A stretch of DNA of 64,000 nucleotides. It comes from Pantoea sp. SOD02. GTDB taxonomy: Bacteria > Pseudomonadota > Gammaproteobacteria > Enterobacterales > Enterobacteriaceae. Shown in pieces: positions 43,190 to 52,097 of this stretch (position 1 is its first letter; every line of letters begins with the position of its first letter). The notes under the pieces were generated by a model. The model was given only the letters and a program-made list of their open reading frames with translations. It made no database searches and was not told the origin of the DNA. Location: NCBI RefSeq assembly GCF_024707505.1, contig NZ_CP102604.1:124001-188000 (forward strand). The letters run 5' to 3'. The translations under genes and the position numbers were made by a program.

Positions 43190-44485
43190 TTAACCCGAAC
43201 GTTTACGGTTGCTATTGCGCGGCGCGCCGCTCCGACGGTTATTGTTGTTCCCGCCACGGCGTGGACCGTTTCCTGAACGACTGCGTTGCAGACGCTTCGG
43301 CGGTGGCAGTTCATTCAGCAAGGCATCGCTGTTGTACTTGCTGACCGGAATACCGTGACCGATGTACTCTTCGATTGCCGGCAGGTTCAGCGCGTACTCT
43401 TCGCACGCCAGGCTGATGGAGTGACCGCTGGCGCCCGCGCGGCCAGTACGGCCAATACGGTGAACGTAGTCCTCGCGATCGTCAGGCAGATCGTAGTTGA
43501 ACACGTGCGTTACGGCAGGAATGTGCAGACCACGTGCCGCTACATCGGTGGCAACCAGGATATCCACATCGCCTTTGGTGAAGTCGTCGAGAATACGCAG
43601 GCGTTTTTTCTGCGCCACATCACCGGTCAGCAGACCTACACGATGACCATCGGCAGCCAGATGGCCCCAAATGTCTTCACAGCGGTGCTTAGTGTTAGCG
43701 AAGATGATGGCGCGATCTGGCCACTCTTCTTCTACTAGCGTCTGCAGCAAGCGCATTTTCTCTTCATTCGAAGGATAGAAAAGCTCTTCTTTGATGCGGT
43801 GGCCGGTTTTCTGCTCAGGCTCAACTTCCACGTATTCGGCGTTGTTCATGTGCTCAAACGCCAGTTCACGCACGCGGTAAGACAAGGTCGCAGAGAACAG
43901 CATACTCAGGCGTTGGGTGGCCGGCGGCATGCGGCGGAACAGCCAACGAATGTCTTTAATAAAGCCGAGATCGAACATGCGATCGGCTTCATCCAGCACA
44001 ACAACCTGAATCGCGCCCAGGTTGACATGGTTCTGCTTGGCGTAGTCGATCAGACGTCCGGTGGTGCCCACCAGAATATCGACACCCTCAGCCAGCACTT
44101 TCAGCTGTTTATCGTAGCCGTCGCCACCATAAGCCAGGCCCAGCTTTAAGCCAGTGACCTTCGCTAATGGTTCAGCATCGGCATGAATTTGTACGGCGAG
44201 CTCACGCGTTGGGGCCATGATCAGCGCACGTGGCTGATTAGTCTGGCGACCTTCTGCGGCAGGATGAGAAAGAAGATAATGAAACGTTGACGTAAGGAAC
44301 GCCATCGTTTTGCCGGTACCGGTTTGCGCCTGACCCGCAACATCACGCCCTGTAAGCGTAAGAGGCAACGCGAGCGCCTGAATAGGCGTGCAGTGGCTAA
44401 AGCCTTTAGTATCAAGGGCTTCTACCACCTGAGGGTGCAGGGCGAAGTCGGAAAACTTCTGTTCAGTTAAGTGTGTTTTGCTCAT
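43190..44485 (-). CDS. rhlB: ATP-dependent RNA helicase RhlB
   Basis: DEAD-box helicase of the RNA degradosome. It has 431 residues (E. coli 421). Motifs run Q-motif ([11 protein letters not shown]), I (AQTGTGKT), Ia (PTRELA), II (DEAD in [11 protein letters not shown]), III (SATL), V (ATDVAARGL) and VI ([10 protein letters not shown]). The C-terminal tail is Arg/Gly/Asn-rich ([16 protein letters not shown]) and slightly longer than in E. coli; the tail contributes to RNA contact. It diverges from trxA across 117 bases that contain the palindrome CGCTTT-ACG-AAAGCG near 44510-44525. Confidence 0.96.
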   Translation of the reverse strand: MSKTHLTEQKFSDFALHPQVVEALDTKGFSHCTPIQALALPLTLTGRDVAGQAQTGTGKTMAFLTSTFHYLLSHPAAEGRQTNQPRALIMAPTRELAVQIHADAEPLAKVTGLKLGLAYGGDGYDKQLKVLAEGVDILVGTTGRLIDYAKQNHVNLGAIQVVVLDEADRMFDLGFIKDIRWLFRRMPPATQRLSMLFSATLSYRVRELAFEHMNNAEYVEVEPEQKTGHRIKEELFYPSNEEKMRLLQTLVEEEWPDRAIIFANTKHRCEDIWGHLAADGHRVGLLTGDVAQKKRLRILDDFTKGDVDILVATDVAARGLHIPAVTHVFNYDLPDDREDYVHRIGRTGRAGASGHSISLACEEYALNLPAIEEYIGHGIPVSKYNSDALLNELPPPKRLQRSRSGNGPRRGGNNNNRRSGAPRNSNRKRSG

Positions 44486-44602
44486 AGTGTGGTAGAATAT
44501 CAGCTTACTAGCGCTTTACGAAAGCGTATCCGATGAAATAAAGTCAACCTACGTTGGTATCATTTCCGCCAATTCGCCAGGCGCAATCTTTTGGAGTTAA
44601 AC

Positions 44603-44935
44603 ATGAGCAGCGATAAGATCGTTCACTTGACCGATGACAGTTTCGACACAGACGTACTGAAAGCAGACGGTGTCACTCTGGTAGATTTCTGGGCTGAATG
44701 GTGTGGTCCTTGCAAAATGATCGCCCCAATTCTCGACGAAGTCGCAGAAGAGTACGAAGGTAAACTTACCATCGCTAAGTTGAACATTGATGACAACCCG
44801 GGTACGGCGCCGAAATACGGCATCCGCGGTATCCCAACTCTGCTGCTGTTCAAGAACGGCGAAGTGGCGGCAACCAAGGTTGGCGCACTGTCTAAAGGAC
44901 AGTTGAAAGAGTTCCTGAACGCCAACCTGGCCTAA
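44603..44935 (+). CDS. trxA: Thioredoxin 1
   Basis: Cytoplasmic disulfide reductase with the CGPC active site at Cys34-Cys37 inside [12 protein letters not shown]. The cis-proline loop is GIPTLLLF. I take the ATG at 44603 (MSSDKIVHL), with GGAG six bases upstream; this gives 110 residues, one more than E. coli. An ATG at 44591 is in frame but precedes the ribosome-binding site. The gene sits between rhlB and rho as in E. coli. A hairpin GCAGTGG...CCACTGC (44957-44982) follows but has no T-run. Confidence 0.96.
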   Translation: MSSDKIVHLTDDSFDTDVLKADGVTLVDFWAEWCGPCKMIAPILDEVAEEYEGKLTIAKLNIDDNPGTAPKYGIRGIPTLLLFKNGEVAATKVGALSKGQLKEFLNANLA

Positions 44936-45280
44936 GCCCAGCGTGGTGTTTGTTCGGCAGTGGTGAATTTTGTCGCCACTGCTGGACGTCTCACTTTAAG
45001 CGTGTTAAGTTGAGTTCACTGCATTACGCTCTTACCTTGTAGTTTGCATCTAAGTTTTCCCTTGTCAGACCCTACTCGCAATGAACGTTATCGTGGTTTG
45101 GCAATCTGATGACTAGCACATTCGGCATCATCTTTCGACCGTCTCCTCGTTTCCTATCGCCACATCTGACGATAATCGTCGAGCTGAGTTGAAAAAGAGC
45201 CATTAACAGGCATGGAATTTTTGCCATACCACTCACGACAATCATTTCGAGAATTACCCCGAGTTTAAGAACCCATCACT
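44936..45280 (+). promoter_or_regulatory. trxA-rho intergenic region / rho leader
   Basis: 345 bases without a convincing gene. In E. coli this interval carries the rho promoter and a leader used for Rho-dependent autoregulation, together with the short leader frame rhoL. A 27-codon frame starting ATGACTAGC at 45109 and ending 45192 is present; its sequence does not resemble the E. coli rhoL peptide as I remember it. C-rich, G-poor stretches (for example around 45137-45170) would suit Rho loading. No confident -35/-10 pair was placed. Confidence 0.5.
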
Positions 45281-46540
45281 ATGAATCTTACCGAATTAAA
45301 GAATACGCCGGTTTCTGAGCTGATTACCCTCGGCGAAAATATGGGGCTGGAAAACCAGGCGCGTATGCGCAAGCAGGATATTATTTTCTCTATCCTGAAA
45401 CAGCACGCAAAAAGCGGCGAAGACATCTTTGGTGATGGTGTGCTGGAGATATTGCAGGACGGATTTGGTTTCCTCCGTTCTGGAGATAGCTCCTACCTCG
45501 CCGGTCCCGATGATATCTACGTCTCTCCTAGCCAAATCCGCCGTTTCAACCTCCGCACTGGTGACACCATTTCTGGCAAGATTCGCCCGCCAAAAGAAGG
45601 TGAACGCTACTTTGCGCTGTTGAAAGTTAACGAAGTTAACTACGACAAGCCGGAAAACGCGCGTAACAAGATTCTGTTCGAAAACCTTACGCCGCTGCAC
45701 GCCAGCAAGCGTATGCGTATGGAACGCGGTAATGGCTCGACTGAAGACCTGACCGCACGCGTGCTGGATCTGGCTTCTCCGATTGGTCGTGGTCAACGTG
45801 GTCTGATTGTGGCGCCGCCGAAAGCGGGTAAAACCATGCTGCTGCAGAACATCGCTCAGAGCATCGCTTACAACTATCCAGATTGCCTGCTGATGGTGCT
45901 GCTGATTGACGAACGTCCGGAAGAAGTGACCGAGATGCAGCGTCTGGTTAAAGGTGAAGTTATCGCTTCAACCTTTGATGAGCCAGCGTCACGTCACGTG
46001 CAGGTTGCTGAGATGGTGATCGAGAAGGCTAAGCGCCTGGTTGAGCACAAGAAAGACGTGATCATCCTGCTTGACTCCATCACGCGTCTGGCGCGTGCTT
46101 ACAACACCGTGGTTCCAGCATCAGGTAAAGTGCTGACCGGTGGTGTGGATGCCAACGCCTTGCATCGTCCGAAGCGTTTCTTCGGTGCGGCACGTAACGT
46201 GGAAGAGGGCGGCAGCCTGACCATCATCGCAACCGCGCTGGTTGATACCGGTTCGAAGATGGATGAAGTGATTTACGAAGAGTTTAAAGGTACAGGTAAC
46301 ATGGAATTGCACCTCTCGCGTAAAATCGCCGAGAAGCGTGTATTCCCAGCGATTGATTACAATCGTTCCGGTACCCGCAAAGAAGAGCTGCTCACCACTC
46401 AGGAAGAGCTGCAGAAGATGTGGATCCTGCGCAAAATCATCCATCCAATGGGCGAAATCGACGCGATGGAGTTCCTCATCAATAAACTGGCCATGACCAA
46501 AACCAACGACGAATTCTTCGATATGATGAAGCGTTCCTAA
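45281..46540 (+). CDS. rho: Transcription termination factor Rho
   Basis: Hexameric RNA-dependent ATPase that ends transcription. It has 419 residues, as in E. coli. The N-terminal helical domain ([15 protein letters not shown]) is followed by the cold-shock-like RNA-binding fold ([17 protein letters not shown]). P-loop APPKAGKT lies at 178-185, Walker B at [16 protein letters not shown], and the secondary RNA-binding Q-loop/R-loop region at VLTGGVD. It ends in FFDMMKRS. It is monocistronic, with a long leader and an intrinsic terminator. Confidence 0.98.
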   Translation: MNLTELKNTPVSELITLGENMGLENQARMRKQDIIFSILKQHAKSGEDIFGDGVLEILQDGFGFLRSGDSSYLAGPDDIYVSPSQIRRFNLRTGDTISGKIRPPKEGERYFALLKVNEVNYDKPENARNKILFENLTPLHASKRMRMERGNGSTEDLTARVLDLASPIGRGQRGLIVAPPKAGKTMLLQNIAQSIAYNYPDCLLMVLLIDERPEEVTEMQRLVKGEVIASTFDEPASRHVQVAEMVIEKAKRLVEHKKDVIILLDSITRLARAYNTVVPASGKVLTGGVDANALHRPKRFFGAARNVEEGGSLTIIATALVDTGSKMDEVIYEEFKGTGNMELHLSRKIAEKRVFPAIDYNRSGTRKEELLTTQEELQKMWILRKIIHPMGEIDAMEFLINKLAMTKTNDEFFDMMKRS

Positions 46541-46602
46541 GTTGCGATAGGCGAGTCGCTAAGCCAAGCGGTGATTCGCACAATTTGCCAGGAAATATTG
46601 CT

Positions 46603-46630
46603 AACGCCACGTCTTAACGTGGCGTTTTTT
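46603..46630 (+). terminator. Intrinsic terminator of rho
   Basis: 10-bp stem AACGCCACGT/ACGTGGCGTT with a CTTA loop followed by TTTTATTT, 62 bases after the rho stop. Confidence 0.88.
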
Positions 46631-46645
46631 ATTTATGGGCATTAG

Positions 46646-46674
46646 GATTAGCGCAGTCAGGAAGCTTTTATAAT
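46646..46674 (+). promoter_or_regulatory. Candidate promoter of the ECA operon
   Basis: A perfect TATAAT stands at 46669-46674, between the rho terminator and wecA. The -35 region (GATTAG at 17-bp spacing, or TTAGCG at 15) is poor. Transcription would start near 46681, about 120 bases before wecA. Confidence 0.4.
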
Positions 46675-46803
46675 GACTGTGGCAGAGATGCGGGTGTTTT
46701 TTCAACAATCAGGCTTTTCTGCAGCAGAATTCGGAATAGGGATATATGGCAATGGCAGGTGTTTTGCATATTGTTGTCCACGATTTTAGCTGAGAGCATT
46801 AAC

Positions 46804-47892
46804 GTGAATTTACTCACTATGAGTACTGAGCTTGGTTTAGTTTTTCTTTTTACTTTAGTGTTCCTGTTTTTTGCTCGCAAAGCAGCTAAAAAAATTGGGC
46901 TCGTGGACACACCAAACTCCAGAAAAAGGCACCATGGCGCCATTCCGTTAGTTGGTGGTATTTCCGTGTACGCGGGGATCTGCTTTGCATTTGCCATCTC
47001 AAATTATTATTTGCCGCACGCGATGCTTTATCTGAGCTGCGCGGGCGTATTGGTGTTGGTTGGCGCTCTGGACGATCGCTTCGATATCAGCGTTAAAATC
47101 CGCGCGCTGGTGCAGGCGGCGGTCGCCATTGTGATGATGGTCGGTGCCAAACTCTATTTGCTGAGTCTGGGCTTTATTATTGGGCCGGTTGAGTTGATCG
47201 TCGGTCCCTTTGGCTACGTCTTGACGCTGTTCGCCGTATGGGCCGCCATCAACGCGTTCAACATGGTGGATGGGATTGATGGTCTGCTTGGCGGCCTCTC
47301 CAGCGTCACCTTCGCTGCCATCGGCATCATTCTCTATTTCGACGGCCAGACCAGCCTCGCCATGTGGTGCTTTGCGATGATCGCCGCCACCATTCCTTAT
47401 ATCCTGCTCAATCTCGGTTTGATTGGCCGTCGCTACAAAGTGTTTATGGGCGATGCCGGCAGCACCATGATTGGTTTCACCATCATCTGGATTTTGCTGG
47501 AAACCACCCAAGGTCTCAGCCATCCAATTACGCCCGTCACCGCGCTGTGGCTGATCGCCATTCCGCTGATGGATATGGTGGCGATTATGTATCGCCGCTT
47601 GCGCAAAGGCATGAGCCCGTTTTCCGCTGACCGCCAGCACATTCACCATTTGATCATGCGCGCCGGATTCACCTCACGTCAGGCGTTCCTGCTGATTACC
47701 GTCGCCGCCGCGATTCTGGCGGGTATTGGTGTGCTCGGCGAGTATCTGGCTTTCATCCCGGAATGGGTAATGCTGGTGCTGTTCATGATGGCGTTCCTCC
47801 TTTACGGCTATTGCCTGAAACACGCATGGCGCGTGGCGCGCAAAATCCGTCGCATTAAACGTCGCTGGCAAAGCAGCGAAGATAAAAAATAA
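46804..47892 (+). CDS. wecA: UDP-GlcNAc:undecaprenyl-phosphate GlcNAc-1-phosphate transferase WecA
   Basis: First committed step of ECA (and of many O-antigens): makes undecaprenyl-PP-GlcNAc at the cytoplasmic face of the inner membrane. I use the GTG at 46804, which gives 362 residues (MNLLTMSTEL, E. coli 367). With this start the catalytic residues number exactly as in E. coli: Asp90-Asp91 (ALDDRFD) and Asp156/Asp159 (NMVDGIDG). The HIHH loop (DRQHIHHLIMRAGF) is present. About eleven hydrophobic segments are seen. The reading frame is open upstream to an ATG at 46759 with no conserved residues. It is the first gene of the ECA operon. Confidence 0.95.
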   Translation: MNLLTMSTELGLVFLFTLVFLFFARKAAKKIGLVDTPNSRKRHHGAIPLVGGISVYAGICFAFAISNYYLPHAMLYLSCAGVLVLVGALDDRFDISVKIRALVQAAVAIVMMVGAKLYLLSLGFIIGPVELIVGPFGYVLTLFAVWAAINAFNMVDGIDGLLGGLSSVTFAAIGIILYFDGQTSLAMWCFAMIAATIPYILLNLGLIGRRYKVFMGDAGSTMIGFTIIWILLETTQGLSHPITPVTALWLIAIPLMDMVAIMYRRLRKGMSPFSADRQHIHHLIMRAGFTSRQAFLLITVAAAILAGIGVLGEYLAFIPEWVMLVLFMMAFLLYGYCLKHAWRVARKIRRIKRRWQSSEDKK

Positions 47893-47927
47893 ATTACCCA
47901 GAAAAGTACCCTGATAAGGATTTTGTT

Positions 47928-48977
47928 ATGACCTCTGTCGTTGTGGAGAACGAACTGGATATGCGTGGCCTTGGCTGCACGCTCTGGCGTGGCAAACGCT
48001 GGATCATCGGTCTGGCGCTGCTGTTTGCGCTGGTCGCCTGGCTGGCATCGATGTTAATGAAGCAAGCGTGGAGCACCACGGCTGTGACCGATCGTCCAAC
48101 GGTGAATATGTTGGGTGATTTCTTCGTGCAGCAACAATTCCTCAATAATCTGGATGTGCGCACTAATACGCTCAATCTCAGCTCCCCAGCCCCAACCGTG
48201 ATGGATGAGGTTTATCAGGAGTTCACCATGCAGTTGGCATCCTGGGATACGCGCCGTGATTTCTGGCAGCAGACTGAATACTTCAAAAGTCGCAAAAGCG
48301 GTAACGCGCACAACGATGCGGCGCTGCTTGATGATTTGATCACCAACATCCAGTTCACCGCTGCCGATCCGGCGCGCAATATCTTAGATAACATCAAACT
48401 GGTTGCCGAAACCGCCAGCGATGCCAACAATCTGCTGCGTCAATATATTGCCTACGCCAGCGAACGTGCGGCGCGTCATCTTAATGCGGAACTGAAAGGC
48501 GCCTGGCAGGCGCGCAGCGTGCAGCTGGCGTCGCAGGTTAACCGCCAGCAGGAAGTGGCGCAGTCGGTATTTGAACGTCAACGCCAGCGCATCGAGCAGG
48601 CGCTGAAAGTGGCGAGCGAGCAGGGCATCAAAGAGAACCGCGCACCGGCAACCGGCGAGGTGCTGCCAGACAGCGATCGTTTCTTGCTCGGGCAGCAAAT
48701 GCTGCAGGCGCAACTTGACACTTTACAAGCCAGCGGACCTGCTTACGATTTAAGCTATGATCAAAATAAAGCGATGCTGAGTACGCTGCAGGCCGGGCCG
48801 CGTCTGGATAAACAATTCCAGACATACCGCTACTTGCGCACCCCGGAAGAGCCGGTGTCGCGCGATAGTCCGCGCCGCCTGTTTATGATGATCATGTGGG
48901 GCGTGATTGGCGCGCTGGTCGGTGCGGGAGTGGCGCTGGTGCGTCGTCCGCGTTCAACGTTAGCAACGAGCCATTAA
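47928..48977 (+). CDS. wzzE: ECA chain-length regulator WzzE
   Basis: Polysaccharide co-polymerase that sets the modal length of ECA chains. It has 349 residues with the class 1 Wzz layout: an N-terminal transmembrane helix (about 24-45), a periplasmic domain with long helices (about 50-315), and a second transmembrane helix near the C-terminus (about 318-340) preceded by a Pro-rich segment ([14 protein letters not shown]). It has a GATAAGGA ribosome-binding site. It lies between wecA and wecB as in E. coli. Confidence 0.93.
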   Translation: MTSVVVENELDMRGLGCTLWRGKRWIIGLALLFALVAWLASMLMKQAWSTTAVTDRPTVNMLGDFFVQQQFLNNLDVRTNTLNLSSPAPTVMDEVYQEFTMQLASWDTRRDFWQQTEYFKSRKSGNAHNDAALLDDLITNIQFTAADPARNILDNIKLVAETASDANNLLRQYIAYASERAARHLNAELKGAWQARSVQLASQVNRQQEVAQSVFERQRQRIEQALKVASEQGIKENRAPATGEVLPDSDRFLLGQQMLQAQLDTLQASGPAYDLSYDQNKAMLSTLQAGPRLDKQFQTYRYLRTPEEPVSRDSPRRLFMMIMWGVIGALVGAGVALVRRPRSTLATSH

Positions 48978-48987
48978 GAGAAGCCAC

Positions 48988-50112
48988 GTGAAAGTTCTGA
49001 CGGTATTTGGCACGCGTCCTGAAGCGATCAAAATGGCTCCGCTGGTGCAGGCGCTGGCGCAGGATGCTGCGTTCGAGTCGCGCTTATGCGTCACCGCACA
49101 ACATCGTGAAATGCTCGATCAGGTGCTGCGTTTGTTCCAGCTGCAACCTGATTATGATCTGAATATCATGCGCCCGGAACAAGGGCTGACGGAGATCACC
49201 AGCCGCATTCTGCAGGGTATGAAAACCGTTCTGGCCGATTTCCAGCCGGATGTGGTGTTAGTACACGGCGATACCACTACCACGTTTGCGGCGAGCCTGG
49301 CGGCGTTTTATCACCAGATTCCGGTGGGCCATGTGGAAGCGGGTTTACGTACCGGTAATCTGATGTCGCCTTGGCCCGAAGAGGCCAATCGCACGCTCAC
49401 CGGCCATCTCGCCAGCTATCACTTCACGCCGACGCAAAACTCGCGGCAAAACCTGCTGCGAGAGAATCTGCCGGACGCGCGCATTTTCGTCACTGGCAAC
49501 ACGGTGATTGATGCGCTGCTGTGGGTGCGTGATCGCGTGCTGGACGACGCCGATCTCAATGCCCGCCTCGCCGCGCGTTATCCGTTCCTCGATGCCGACA
49601 AAAAGCTGATTCTGGTCACGGGGCATCGCCGCGAAAGCTTTGGCGACGGCTTCGAACGCATTTGCAGTGCGCTGGCGCAAATCGCGCGTCAGCATCCGCA
49701 GGTGCAAATTGTCTATCCTGTGCACCTCAATCCCAACGTCAGCGAGCCGGTTAATCGCATTCTCAGCGGCATCGAAAACATCATCCTGATTGAGCCGCAA
49801 GAGTATCTGCCGTTTGTCTGGCTGATGAATCGCTCGTGGCTGATTCTTACCGATTCCGGCGGCATTCAGGAAGAAGCGCCATCGCTGGGTAAACCGGTGC
49901 TGGTGATGCGTGATACCACCGAGCGTCCGGAAGCAGTGGACGCAGGTACGGTAAAACTGGTCGGCACCGATATCAGTAAAATTGTCGCTGAAGTCAGCCT
50001 GCTGTTGCAGGACGATGAAGCCTGGCAGGCAATGAGCCGCGCGCACAATCCGTATGGCGATGGTCATGCCTGCGCGCGCATCTTGCAGGCCCTAAAACAA
50101 CACAGAGTCTAA
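48988..50112 (+). CDS. wecB: UDP-N-acetylglucosamine 2-epimerase WecB (GTG start)
   Basis: Non-hydrolysing epimerase that converts UDP-GlcNAc to UDP-ManNAc for ECA. It has 374 residues (E. coli 376). It starts with GTG at 48988 ([19 protein letters not shown]). Conserved patches are [32 protein letters not shown] and [19 protein letters not shown]. The product feeds WecC directly, whose gene starts two bases after this stop. Confidence 0.96.
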   Translation: MKVLTVFGTRPEAIKMAPLVQALAQDAAFESRLCVTAQHREMLDQVLRLFQLQPDYDLNIMRPEQGLTEITSRILQGMKTVLADFQPDVVLVHGDTTTTFAASLAAFYHQIPVGHVEAGLRTGNLMSPWPEEANRTLTGHLASYHFTPTQNSRQNLLRENLPDARIFVTGNTVIDALLWVRDRVLDDADLNARLAARYPFLDADKKLILVTGHRRESFGDGFERICSALAQIARQHPQVQIVYPVHLNPNVSEPVNRILSGIENIILIEPQEYLPFVWLMNRSWLILTDSGGIQEEAPSLGKPVLVMRDTTERPEAVDAGTVKLVGTDISKIVAEVSLLLQDDEAWQAMSRAHNPYGDGHACARILQALKQHRV

Positions 50113-50114
50113 CC

Positions 50115-51374
50115 ATGCGTTTTGAAACCATTTCCGTTATCGGACTGGGCTACATTGGGCTGCCAACGGCGGCCGTTTTTGCCTCAAAGGGAAAGAAAGT
50201 CGTTGGTGTGGATATTAATGTCCGCGCCGTCGAAACCATTAATCGCGGCGATATCCATATCGTGGAACCCGAGTTGGGTGATGTGGTGCGCGAAGCGGTG
50301 CGCACCGGTCATCTGCGTGCCACCACGCAGGCCGGAGCCGCCGATGCGTTCCTGATTGCCGTGCCCACGCCGTTTATCGGCGACCATCAGCCGGATCTCA
50401 GCTATGTGCAGGCTGCGGCGCTGTCGATTGCGCCAGTATTAAAAGCGGGCGATCTGGTGATCCTCGAATCCACGTCGCCGGTGGGCGCCACCGAGCAAAT
50501 GGCGGAATGGCTGGCGGCGGCGCGCCCCGATCTGCGTTTCCCGCAGCACGGTGATGCGTGCGATGTGTTTATCGCTTACTGCCCGGAGCGCGTGTTGCCC
50601 GGCAAAGTGATGGTCGAACTGCTGGAAAACGATCGCGTGATTGGCGGCATGACGCCAGCCTGTTCCGCACTCGCCAGCGAGCTGTATCGCATTTTCCTGC
50701 GCGGCGAGTGTGTGGAGACCAATGCGCGCACCGCTGAGATGTGCAAACTGACAGAAAACAGCTTCCGCGATGTGAACATCGCCTTTGCCAATGAGCTGTC
50801 GCTGATTTGCGCCGAGCAGGGCATCAACGTGTGGGAGCTGATTGCGCTGGCGAATCGCCATCCGCGCGTCAACATCCTGCAACCTGGACCGGGCGTTGGC
50901 GGGCACTGTATCGCCGTTGATCCGTGGTTTATCGTGGCGCAAAATCCCGAGCAGGCGCGACTGATTCGCACCGCGCGCGAAGTGAATGACGCCAAACCAG
51001 GCTGGGTGCTGGATCAGGTAAAACAGGCGTTAGCAGAGTGCCTTACCGCCAGCGGCAAACGCGCTAGCGATGTCACCATCGCCTGCTTTGGTCTGGCCTT
51101 TAAACCGAATATTGATGACCTGCGCGAAAGCCCGGCGATGAGCGTCGCGCATCGGATTGCCGAATGGCACAGCGGCAAAACTTGGGTAGTTGAACCGCAT
51201 GTAAAAGACATTCCGCAACGTCTGGCGCACGAAGCCACGTTAGTTGCTACTGACGTGGCGTTGCAGCAGGCGGATATTCTGGTGATGTTGGTTGATCACG
51301 CCCAGTTCCGCGCGATTGATGCGGCACAGATCGCCCAGCCGTGGATTGTTGATACCAAAGGCGTTTGGCGATGA
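50115..51374 (+). CDS. wecC: UDP-N-acetyl-D-mannosamine dehydrogenase WecC
   Basis: NAD-dependent four-electron oxidation of UDP-ManNAc to UDP-ManNAcA. It has 419 residues (E. coli 420). A Rossmann fold GLGYIGLPTAAVFA (11-24) is followed by the substrate region TENSFRDVNIAFANEL and the catalytic cysteine in PGPGVGGHCIAVDPWF, then the C-terminal domain beginning GLAFKPNIDDLRESPA. It ends VDTKGVWR with TGA, overlapping an ATG that opens a 16-codon remnant of rffH. In E. coli rffG and rffH follow here; in this window wecD starts 24 bases later. Confidence 0.96.
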   Translation: MRFETISVIGLGYIGLPTAAVFASKGKKVVGVDINVRAVETINRGDIHIVEPELGDVVREAVRTGHLRATTQAGAADAFLIAVPTPFIGDHQPDLSYVQAAALSIAPVLKAGDLVILESTSPVGATEQMAEWLAAARPDLRFPQHGDACDVFIAYCPERVLPGKVMVELLENDRVIGGMTPACSALASELYRIFLRGECVETNARTAEMCKLTENSFRDVNIAFANELSLICAEQGINVWELIALANRHPRVNILQPGPGVGGHCIAVDPWFIVAQNPEQARLIRTAREVNDAKPGWVLDQVKQALAECLTASGKRASDVTIACFGLAFKPNIDDLRESPAMSVAHRIAEWHSGKTWVVEPHVKDIPQRLAHEATLVATDVALQQADILVMLVDHAQFRAIDAAQIAQPWIVDTKGVWR

Positions 51375-51421
51375 AACCTTATCTGCTGGATGTTCACAAT
51401 GCCCGTCCGCGTCAATATTGA
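51371..51421 (+). pseudogene. Remnant of rffH (3' end) bridging wecC and wecD
   Basis: A 16-codon frame, MKPYLLDVHNARPRQY-stop, begins with an ATG overlapping the wecC stop (ATGA) and ends inside the wecD 5' end. The C-terminus of E. coli RffH reads, from memory, YLLELLRARPRQY. Y-L-L, the acidic residue and ARPRQY all coincide. The ARPRQY part overlaps wecD codons and so may be kept by wecD selection, but PYLLD lies upstream of wecD and is unconstrained by it. Best explanation: rffG and nearly all of rffH were deleted, leaving the first codons after wecC joined to the rffH tail. It may now serve as a coupling mini-frame for wecD. Confidence 0.7.
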
Positions 51422-52097
51422 TCCCCTTACGTGGGAGAATGAATTCTTCGGTCAGAACAGCGCGCGCTTGTCGCTGGATGGCGATCTGGCGCTGGCCGAG
51501 GCGCTTCAGCAACCTTATGCGCTGTGGCAGGTCAAGGTGCCCGCTGAACGTGTTGATGCCATTGATGCACTGAGCCAGCACGGTTTTCAGTTGGTGGAAG
51601 GCGAAGCCGATCTCTCTCTCAGCATCAAACATACTGAGCGGCAAGTTGGCGTGCGCATTGCGCGGGAAGCACAAATCCCGGCACTGCGTGAAGCCGCCGC
51701 ACAGGCGTTTAGCCAGAGTCGTTTCCGTGCGCCATGGTTTGCGGCGGCGGACAGCGGACGTTTTTACGCGCAGTGGATTGAAAATGCCGTGCGCGGCACC
51801 TTCGATAATCAATGTCTGGTGGCCTGCGATGAGCAGGGTGCACTGCAAGGTTTTGTCTCGATGCGCGAAACTGACGGCGAAATGCGCATCGGTCTGCTGG
51901 CGGTATTGCCAGCCGCACAAGGCTGCGGCGTCGGCCAGCGCCTGCTGCTCGCTGCCGCCGACTGGGGCCGCGTGCGTCAGCTAACGCATCTGCGCGTGGC
52001 GACCCAGCTCAGCAATCTCACGGCGATGCGCCTCTATTTACGCAGCGGTGCGCGGCTGGAAAGCACCGCTTACTGGTTCTACAGGAAAGCCTCATGA
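51399..52097 (+). CDS. wecD: dTDP-fucosamine acetyltransferase WecD (RffC)
   Basis: GNAT acetyltransferase that N-acetylates dTDP-4-amino-4,6-dideoxygalactose to dTDP-Fuc4NAc for ECA. I use the ATG at 51399 (MPVRVNIDPLTWENEFFG), matching the family N-terminus, giving 232 residues (E. coli 224). An in-frame ATG at 51390 adds three residues. Conserved: QSRFRAPWFA, SGRFYAQWIENAVRGTFD, the acetyl-CoA loop (PAAQGCGVGQRLL) and LRVATQLSN...YLRSGARLESTAYW. It overlaps the rffH remnant at its start and wecE at its end (ATGA). Confidence 0.94.
   Translation: MPVRVNIDPLTWENEFFGQNSARLSLDGDLALAEALQQPYALWQVKVPAERVDAIDALSQHGFQLVEGEADLSLSIKHTERQVGVRIAREAQIPALREAAAQAFSQSRFRAPWFAAADSGRFYAQWIENAVRGTFDNQCLVACDEQGALQGFVSMRETDGEMRIGLLAVLPAAQGCGVGQRLLLAAADWGRVRQLTHLRVATQLSNLTAMRLYLRSGARLESTAYWFYRKAS

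Noticed and set aside
43183..43314. N-terminal extension of gppA to an upstream ATG
   Set aside because: It would overlap the rhlB coding end and precede the conserved start [17 protein letters not shown], which gives the exact family length.
44957..44982. Hairpin after trxA as an intrinsic terminator
   Set aside because: A 7-bp stem with a 12-base loop and no T-run; too weak to call.
46759..46803. Upstream ATG start for wecA
   Set aside because: The GTG at 46804 makes the catalytic aspartates number exactly as in E. coli (90, 91, 156, 159); the extra 15 residues have no counterpart.
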